Position numbers and translations under genes: made by a program
The notes under the pieces: model-generated
The model's input: the letters and a program-made list of their open reading frames with translations, nothing else
Told to the model about the DNA's origin: nothing
Database searches by the model: none
Shown: one piece after another, positions 58,398-64,000 of the stretch
Position numbering within the stretch: position 1 is the stretch's first letter
How the letters are laid out: each line of letters begins with the position of its first letter
Source of the DNA: UBA7236 sp964463165
Lineage (GTDB): Bacteria; Bacteroidota; Bacteroidia; Chitinophagales; BACL12
Length of the DNA: 64,000 nucleotides
Direction: 5' to 3'
Assembly: GCA_964463165.1 (NCBI GenBank)
Contig: CAYXBK010000010.1
Span: forward strand, 62,001-126,000

Positions 58398-61300
58398 ATG
58401 AATATTTCATCCATATCAATCAACCGGCCTGTTCTGGCAATCGTAATTTCAATTTTTATTGTATTGTTTGGTGTGATCGGATATTCCTTTTTAGGTGTGC
58501 GTGAATATCCAAGTGTTGATCCGCCTATTATTACCGTTACAACAAATTATATCGGTGCAAATGCCGATGTGATCGAATCGCAGATCACGGAAATTCTGGA
58601 AGAATCAATTAATGGAATTGCGGGTATACGTTCACTCTCTTCCATTTCAAGCGACGGCAGAAGTAATATCACTGTTGAATTTGAATTGGATGTTGACCTT
58701 GAAGCGGCAGCAAACGATGTGCGTGACCGTGTGAGTCAGGCAGTGCGGAATTTACCACAGGATTGTGATCCGCCGATTGTTGCAAAATCAAGTGCCGATG
58801 CAAACCCGATTGTTTCATTAACGATACAGAGTGATGAAAGATCGCTGCTTGAATTAACGCAGATTGCAAATGATGTTTTTAAAGAAAGATTGCAAACAAT
58901 CCCGGGTGTAAGTGAAATAAGAATCTGGGGAGAAAAAAAATATGCAATGAAATTATTGCTCGACCCGGTAAAACTGGCGGGTTATAATTTAACACCATTG
59001 GATGTGCGTGATGCATTATTGCGTGAGAATGTCGAATTGCCTACCGGTCGGATCGAAGGTTATGCAACCGAATTATCGATCCGCACATTCGGTAGATTAA
59101 CCACTGAAAGTGATTTTAATGAATTGATCATTAAAGAAGCGGATGGGAATGTGATCAAATTAAAAGATGTCGGTGAAGCAAAAATATTACCCGAAAATGA
59201 ACGCACAATCTTAAGGGGAAACGGTGGCGTTCCGCAGGTAGGAGTTGCCATTACTCCGCAACCCGGTTCCAATTATATTGATATTGCTGATGAATTTTAT
59301 AAACGGACAGATGAAATAAAAAAGGAATTACCGGATGATCTGCGGTATACAACTGCACTCGATACAACAAAAAGTATCCGCAACGCGATCAGCGAAGTGA
59401 AGGATACAATCTTAATTGCTTTCGGACTTGTAGTGATCATTATATTTTTATTTCTGCGCAACTGGCGCACAACATTAATTCCTGTAATTGCAATTCCGAT
59501 TTCATTGATCGGTGCATTCTTCATCATGTACATTGCCGATTTTTCAATTAATATTCTTACGCTGCTCGGAATTGTTCTTGCAACAGGAATCGTGGTGGAC
59601 GATGCAATTGTTGTTTTGGAAAATATTTATGCAAAAGTGGAGAAGGGTATGCATCCGATGAAAGCGGCGCATGAAGGAAGTAAAGAAATCACATTTGCCA
59701 TCATCTCCACAACAATTACACTCGCAGCAGTTTTTTTACCGGTGATCTTTTTGCAGGGATTAACAGGAAGATTATTTCGTGAATTCGGAATTGTTGTGGC
59801 GGGGGCCGTCATTATTTCTGCAATTGTGTCCCTCACACTCACACCCATGATGGGCTCACGTATTTTAAAACATCAGTCAAAACATTCATGGTTTTATAAT
59901 GCGACTGAAAAGTTTTTCGTCGGTTTGATAAACGGATATCATCGTTCTTTGCGATCCTTCATACATGTAAGAGGAGTTGCAATCTTTATCATGCTCGGTG
60001 CTGCAGGAATTATTTATTATTTCGGTGGTAAGCTTCCATCAGAACTTGCACCGATGGAAGATAAAGGAAGATTTATTGTAAATGCAACGGCACCTGAAGG
60101 AACATCGTATGAAAGAATGGATGCATTTAACCAGGAATTAATTCAACTCGTTGATACATTACCGGAAAAGGAAAATATTGTTGCGGTAACATCTCCGGGT
60201 TTCGGCGGATCGATAGCCGCGAATTCGAGTTTCGTACGTGTGAGTCTGGTTGACCCGGATGAGCGCAACCGTTCACAGGCGGAAATTGCGGATGAAGTTG
60301 CGGCCTTATCGAAAAAAATGAATTTCTCCCGCATTTTCGTGAGTCAGGAACAAACAATTACAACAGACAGGAGAGCGGGTTTACCTGTGCAATATGTTTT
60401 ACTTGCTCCTGATTTCGATCATTTGCGTGAAGCGATTCCGAAATTTATGGAGAAAGCAAATCAGGATCCTGCATTCCAGGTAGTGGATATTAATTTGAAA
60501 TTCAATAAACCGGAATTAAATGTGGAGATCGACCGCGACCGTGCACGTGCATTAGGAGTAACGGTGCGTGATATTGCTGAAACTTTGCAATTATATTTCA
60601 GCGGTCAGCGATTTGGATTTTTTATTTTTAATAATAAACAATATCAGGTGATCGGACAGGCAACACGTGATAACAGAGATGAACCACTTGATTTAAGCAA
60701 AGCATTTGTGCGGAATAATAAAGGTGAATTGATTCAATTGGATAATCTGGTTAAACTCACCGATCAAAGTTCACCACCGCAATTATATCGGTACAACAGA
60801 TATGTTTCCGCAACAATTTCCGCCAACCCGGCTCCGGGATATACGTTGGGAGACGGAATTGATGCGATGAATAAAATCGGCGGGGAAGTACTCGATGAAA
60901 GTTTTTCTACTGCATTGGCGGGTACATCAAAAGAATTTGTGGAGAGTTCAAACAGTTTGCAATTTGCATTTTATTTAGCGTTGATCCTCGTGTATTTAAT
61001 TTTATCGGCACAGTTCGAGAGTTTTCGTGATCCGTTAATTGTAATGTTCACCGTACCTCTCGCATTGGCAGGCGCCGTGCTTACTTTGAGCCTGTTTGAT
61101 CAGACATTAAATATTTTTTCACAAATAGGTATTATCGTATTGGTGGGTATCGTTACTAAAAACGGAATTTTAATTGTTGAATTTGCAAATCAGCGCAAAC
61201 AATCAGGCATGCAGAAAGTGGAGGCAGTAATTGATGCCGCAACAGCACGTTTCAGACCGATCTTAATGACAAGCCTTGCAACCGTGCTTGGTGCGCTGCC

Positions 61301-61475
61301 GATCGCCATGTCGCTGGGTGCGTCCTCTAAAAGCCGTGTGCCGATGGGGATCGCAATTATCGGCGGATTATTATTTTCATTGGTGCTCACATTATATGTT
61401 ATTCCGGCATTGTATACATATATATCTTCTAACAAAAAGAAACTGGAGATAGAGAATGAATCAAAGGAATTGTAA
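58398..61475 (+). CDS. RND family efflux pump, AcrB/MexB-like
   Basis: A 1025-residue proton-driven exporter of the HAE1 kind. It has twelve expected membrane helices in two groups of six with two large periplasmic loops. The opening ISINRPVLAIVISIFIVLFGVIGYSFLGVREYP is typical, as are DPPIITVTTNYIGANADVIES and TGIVVDDAIVVLENI, where Asp401 and Asp402 form the proton relay. The later GIVTKNGILIVEFANQ and RFRPILMTSLATVLGALP are also diagnostic. It exports drugs, bile salts or similar amphiphiles; the real substrate cannot be read from sequence. It lies 15 bp after the adaptor and overlaps the outer-membrane channel gene by 20 bp. Confidence 0.96.
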   Translation: MNISSISINRPVLAIVISIFIVLFGVIGYSFLGVREYPSVDPPIITVTTNYIGANADVIESQITEILEESINGIAGIRSLSSISSDGRSNITVEFELDVDLEAAANDVRDRVSQAVRNLPQDCDPPIVAKSSADANPIVSLTIQSDERSLLELTQIANDVFKERLQTIPGVSEIRIWGEKKYAMKLLLDPVKLAGYNLTPLDVRDALLRENVELPTGRIEGYATELSIRTFGRLTTESDFNELIIKEADGNVIKLKDVGEAKILPENERTILRGNGGVPQVGVAITPQPGSNYIDIADEFYKRTDEIKKELPDDLRYTTALDTTKSIRNAISEVKDTILIAFGLVVIIIFLFLRNWRTTLIPVIAIPISLIGAFFIMYIADFSINILTLLGIVLATGIVVDDAIVVLENIYAKVEKGMHPMKAAHEGSKEITFAIISTTITLAAVFLPVIFLQGLTGRLFREFGIVVAGAVIISAIVSLTLTPMMGSRILKHQSKHSWFYNATEKFFVGLINGYHRSLRSFIHVRGVAIFIMLGAAGIIYYFGGKLPSELAPMEDKGRFIVNATAPEGTSYERMDAFNQELIQLVDTLPEKENIVAVTSPGFGGSIAANSSFVRVSLVDPDERNRSQAEIADEVAALSKKMNFSRIFVSQEQTITTDRRAGLPVQYVLLAPDFDHLREAIPKFMEKANQDPAFQVVDINLKFNKPELNVEIDRDRARALGVTVRDIAETLQLYFSGQRFGFFIFNNKQYQVIGQATRDNRDEPLDLSKAFVRNNKGELIQLDNLVKLTDQSSPPQLYRYNRYVSATISANPAPGYTLGDGIDAMNKIGGEVLDESFSTALAGTSKEFVESSNSLQFAFYLALILVYLILSAQFESFRDPLIVMFTVPLALAGAVLTLSLFDQTLNIFSQIGIIVLVGIVTKNGILIVEFANQRKQSGMQKVEAVIDAATARFRPILMTSLATVLGALPIAMSLGASSKSRVPMGIAIIGGLLFSLVLTLYVIPALYTYISSNKKKLEIENESKEL

Positions 61476-62790
61476 AAAATATCAGTTTAAATTTTTTGCG
61501 TCATTTATTTTGATGATGGTGAGTTTTATTTATCTCTCCGCACAAAATACAATTACATTAGAACAGGCAATTGCATCTGCATTAAAAAATAATTACGGAA
61601 TTCAGTTGGTGCAATATGAAAAACAATTAAGTGATCTGCAAAATTATGCGGGCAATGCAGGTATGCTGCCGACAATTTCGGCAACGGCAACCTACAATAC
61701 AGAGCTTACCAATTCCGAACAGCAATATTTCAGCGGCGATACCAGATCTGCAACAAACGCAGGTTCAACTTTACTGGATGCAGGTGTTTATTTAAATTAT
61801 ACCGTATTTGATGGTTTCGGCATGTTTGCAACAAAGGATAAGCTGGAAGAAATTGCTGCTATGGGTGAATTGAAACTGCGGCAACAAATGGAAGAAACGG
61901 TTTTTAATTTAATGGCATCGTGGTATCAGCTGGTACAATTGGATCACGCAAAAAATGTGGCGGACAGCACGATTTATTTATCCAATCAGCGCTATCAGAT
62001 CGCAAAATCAAAGGAAAGCATGGGTGCAGCTTCGGGCCTCGATGTATTGCAGGCATTTGTTGATTTGAATGCGGATAGTTCTGCTTTTATCAATTTGGTA
62101 ATGCAGATAAAGAACAAGAAAGCAGAAATCAATCAATTGATGGGCTCGGCGCCGGGAAATGAATTTACATTTCAGGATGTGATCAATGTGGACCCTTCCA
62201 TTTCAATAGGAGATATAAAAGCAAAAGCCGAACAAAGCAATATTAATATTTTACTGGCGCAAAAAGATGAAGAGATCATAAATCTGCAGGTAAAGGAATT
62301 TAAATCCTATTTATATCCGACACTTGATTTAACCGCAGGCTATGGTTATTTAAAATCCACATCCGAATCCGGTTTTGTTGAATCCAATTTAAGTTACGGG
62401 CCGAGTATTGGTTTAACTTTGAATATACCGTTATTCAACGGATTTACCGCAGCCCGGAATCTCGAAGGAGCGGGGATCAGTCAGCAAATGAGCCAGACAC
62501 AAATACTGCAAACACAACTGTGGGTTGATACCTATATCACGACTTTATATAATCAATACACCACTTCACTTTATTTAATTGGCATTGATCAAAAAAATGT
62601 GGAAGCTGCACGTCAGAATATTTCCATTGCAATTGAAAAATTTAATACCGGCACCATTACTTCAGTTGATTTGCGTGCAATTCAGCAAACACAAATTGAT
62701 GCTGAAAACAGTTTATTGATAGAAACACTCAACGCCAAACTCGCTGAATTGCAATTGAAAAAATTAGGCGGGATACTGCTGGCAAACTAA
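61456..62790 (+). CDS. TolC family outer-membrane efflux protein
   Basis: A 444-residue outer-membrane channel. After a signal peptide (hydrophobic core FFASFILMMVSFIYLSA, cut before Gln30) come the two TolC-like repeats. Each is mostly long alpha-helices forming the periplasmic tunnel (TLEQAIASALKNNYGIQLVQYEK at the start of the first) with short beta segments for the barrel (YLNYTVFDGFGM and IGLTLNIPLFNGFTAARNLEG). The protein completes the tripartite pump with the two genes upstream, and its start lies inside the pump gene. Length and layout are as usual for TolC relatives. Confidence 0.94.
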   Translation: MNQRNCKKYQFKFFASFILMMVSFIYLSAQNTITLEQAIASALKNNYGIQLVQYEKQLSDLQNYAGNAGMLPTISATATYNTELTNSEQQYFSGDTRSATNAGSTLLDAGVYLNYTVFDGFGMFATKDKLEEIAAMGELKLRQQMEETVFNLMASWYQLVQLDHAKNVADSTIYLSNQRYQIAKSKESMGAASGLDVLQAFVDLNADSSAFINLVMQIKNKKAEINQLMGSAPGNEFTFQDVINVDPSISIGDIKAKAEQSNINILLAQKDEEIINLQVKEFKSYLYPTLDLTAGYGYLKSTSESGFVESNLSYGPSIGLTLNIPLFNGFTAARNLEGAGISQQMSQTQILQTQLWVDTYITTLYNQYTTSLYLIGIDQKNVEAARQNISIAIEKFNTGTITSVDLRAIQQTQIDAENSLLIETLNAKLAELQLKKLGGILLAN

Positions 62791-62839
62791 GAAACTTATT
62801 TGTTCGTATTTAGTTTAGGGTTTGTAAAAGCTTAATGTC

Positions 62840-62860
62840 ATTGCGGACTTGATCCGCAAT
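62840..62860. repeat. REP-like palindrome
   Basis: ATTGCGGA and TCCGCAAT around CTTGA. The arms are identical to those at 26870-26890, and the flanking GTC/GAC bases match too once one copy is reversed. It follows the TolC-family gene by 49 bases and could act as its transcription end. Confidence 0.65.
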
Positions 62861-62883
62861 CTATTCTTTAAAGAAAACTTATT

Positions 62884-63534
62884 ATGATCCAATATATTTT
62901 CTTACTTATGTCTATTATAAATCCGCCAAAACATAAAACAATTTTATGTCTGGGTGATTCATATACAATCGGTGAATCCGTAAAACAAAACGAGCGCTTT
63001 CCTGAACAAACTGTTTCCTTATTAAATAAAAAGAAATCAGAATTTGATGCACCGGAAATAATTGCACGCACCGGATGGACAACAAAAAACCTGATGCGTG
63101 CAATTGAAGAGCGCAAACTTCAAACAACATTTGATCACGTGACTTTATTGATCGGTGTGAATGATCAGTTTCAGGGAAAAACCATTGCTTCCTATCAGGC
63201 AAATTTTGAATTTCTTTTGCAAACAGCAATTTATTATGCGGGCAATAAACCCGATCATGTAATTGTTTTGAGTATTCCTGATTATGGTGTAACTCCATTT
63301 GCGCAATACGGCAGATTATCTCCGCAACAAATCAGCAAGGAAATTGATGCATTTAATGCTGTGAATAAAACGATCTCTGAAAAATATAAAGTGCATTATA
63401 TTGATATCACTCCAATATCCCGAAAGGCTGAAACTGAAAGTGATTTATTGGCTGCAGATGGTTTGCATCCTTCAGGATTGATGTATGCGCAATGGGCGGA
63501 ATTGGTGGCGGAGAAAATAAATAAATCAGAGTAA
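62884..63534 (+). CDS. SGNH/GDSL-family hydrolase
   Basis: A 216-residue serine esterase/lipase-type hydrolase. Block I is TILCLGDSYTIGESV with the catalytic serine, block III is LLIGVNDQFQG with the asparagine, and block V is DGLHPSGLMY with the Asp and His. All four SGNH residues or their places are seen. There is no convincing signal peptide, though the first nine residues are hydrophobic; the ATG at 62908 (MSIINPPKHK) is an alternative start. Members remove acyl groups from lipids, sugars or xenobiotics, so the substrate remains open. It runs convergent with metH. Confidence 0.88.
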   Translation: MIQYIFLLMSIINPPKHKTILCLGDSYTIGESVKQNERFPEQTVSLLNKKKSEFDAPEIIARTGWTTKNLMRAIEERKLQTTFDHVTLLIGVNDQFQGKTIASYQANFEFLLQTAIYYAGNKPDHVIVLSIPDYGVTPFAQYGRLSPQQISKEIDAFNAVNKTISEKYKVHYIDITPISRKAETESDLLAADGLHPSGLMYAQWAELVAEKINKSE

Positions 63535-63563
63535 TTTATTAAATCAAATGCCTCCTGATTCTT

Positions 63564-63579
63564 TCCGCCGTACGGCGGA
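63564..63579. repeat. Perfect 16-bp G+C-rich palindrome
   Basis: TCCGCCGTACGGCGGA is its own reverse complement. It lies in the 63-base gap between the convergent SGNH hydrolase and metH genes. It has no spacer, so as RNA the hairpin would be strained; it may be a protein site or a REP-type element rather than a terminator. Confidence 0.45.
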
Positions 63580-63597
63580 CTGATTCCTGACTCTAGT

Positions 63598-64000
63598 TTA
63601 ATAATTCAAATTCGGCCGCAGCCATTTTTCCATTACTTCAAACTCAACATTTTTTCTTTTTGCAAGATCTTCCACCTGGTCTTTTCCGATTTTACCGATG
63701 CCGAAATATTTGCTTTCCGGATGTGCGAAATACCAACCGCTCACACTTGCACCGGGTTGCATGGCCAGGCTTTCAGTTAATTGAATTCCGATTTTATTCG
63801 TAGCATTTAATAAATTAAATAAGGTTGTTTTTTCCGTATGATCCGGACAAGCGGGATAACCCGGAGCGGGACGGATGCCCAAGTATTTTTCTGCAATTAA
63901 ATCTTCGCTGCCTAATTGTTCGCTTTGATCATAAGCCCAGAATTCTTTACGAACACGTTCATGCATGCGCTCGGCAAGTGCTTCGGCCAAACGGTCGGCA
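63598..64000 (-). CDS. metH: Cobalamin-dependent methionine synthase, C-terminal part
   Basis: The last 134 residues of MetH; the gene goes on past the window edge (the frame is open through base 64000 and reads ADRLAEALAERMHERV). This is the end of the activation domain, which uses S-adenosylmethionine to restore oxidised cobalamin. The family motif GIRPAPGYPACPDH, holding the AdoMet-binding residues, is present, as are LTESLAMQPGASVSG and FAHPESKYFGIGKI. The organism thus has B12-dependent methionine synthesis. A B12 riboswitch, if any, would lie outside this window. Confidence 0.95.
   Translation of the reverse strand, partial: ADRLAEALAERMHERVRKEFWAYDQSEQLGSEDLIAEKYLGIRPAPGYPACPDHTEKTTLFNLLNATNKIGIQLTESLAMQPGASVSGWYFAHPESKYFGIGKIGKDQVEDLAKRKNVEFEVMEKWLRPNLNY

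Overview
The window looks like a chromosomal segment of a member of the Bacteroidota. The signs are a T9SS-type C-terminal sorting domain, an UpxY/NusG-like regulator, the Bacteroidota -7 promoter box (TAnnTTTG) upstream of many genes, A/T-rich leaders without clear Shine-Dalgarno sequences, and the general gene families. I cannot name the genus from sequence alone. The last gene, metH, is cut by the window edge. No rRNA, tRNA, CRISPR array, prophage or intact insertion sequence was seen.

Region 1 (9-23,260, minus strand) is a large Wzx/Wzy-type surface polysaccharide (O-antigen-like) locus. Twenty-one genes lie head to tail, mostly with 1-23 bp overlaps, behind a winged-helix regulator that has a perfect palindrome over its own promoter. 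In transcription order the genes encode: a nonulosonate (probably KDN) activation trio; two cupin ketoisomerases, a left-handed beta-helix acyltransferase and a DegT aminotransferase, which together suggest a 3-amino-3,6-dideoxyhexose; the Wzx flippase; seven glycosyltransferase-like proteins; a Wzy-like polymerase; a UDP-GlcNAc 2-epimerase; a two-domain oxidoreductase; a heparinase-family protein; a WbuB-like glycosyltransferase; and an initiating phosphoglycosyl transferase fused to a GNAT acetyltransferase. Nucleotide-sugar steps such as RmlA/RmlB are not in the window and must be supplied from elsewhere.

Region 2 (23,305-35,660) is mixed: kdsA (Kdo synthesis), a RidA-family protein, a sulfite-oxidase-like molybdoenzyme, a polytopic membrane protein coupled to a THEP1-like NTPase, htpG, an orphan TPR histidine kinase, an LEA-type lipoprotein, and a second small polysaccharide operon (a WlbB-like acetyltransferase, a WlbA-like dehydrogenase and a NusG-like antiterminator).

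Region 3 (35,696-52,623) is mostly core: a secreted lipoprotein, purN and purH, the mreBCD-PBP2-rodA cell-shape operon, a NatAB-type ABC exporter, hutH, a T9SS-secreted protein and aspS.

Region 4 (52,735-64,000) holds a small repeat lipoprotein with a strong terminator, a LexA-like XRE/S24 repressor divergent from a radical SAM protein with twin operator-like repeats between them, a polysaccharide deacetylase-sulfotransferase pair, a complete RND efflux operon (adaptor, pump, outer-membrane channel), an SGNH hydrolase and the 3' end of metH. Several small palindromes and simple repeats sit in the intergenic gaps. The only gene-free gap over 300 bp is 53,038-53,366.
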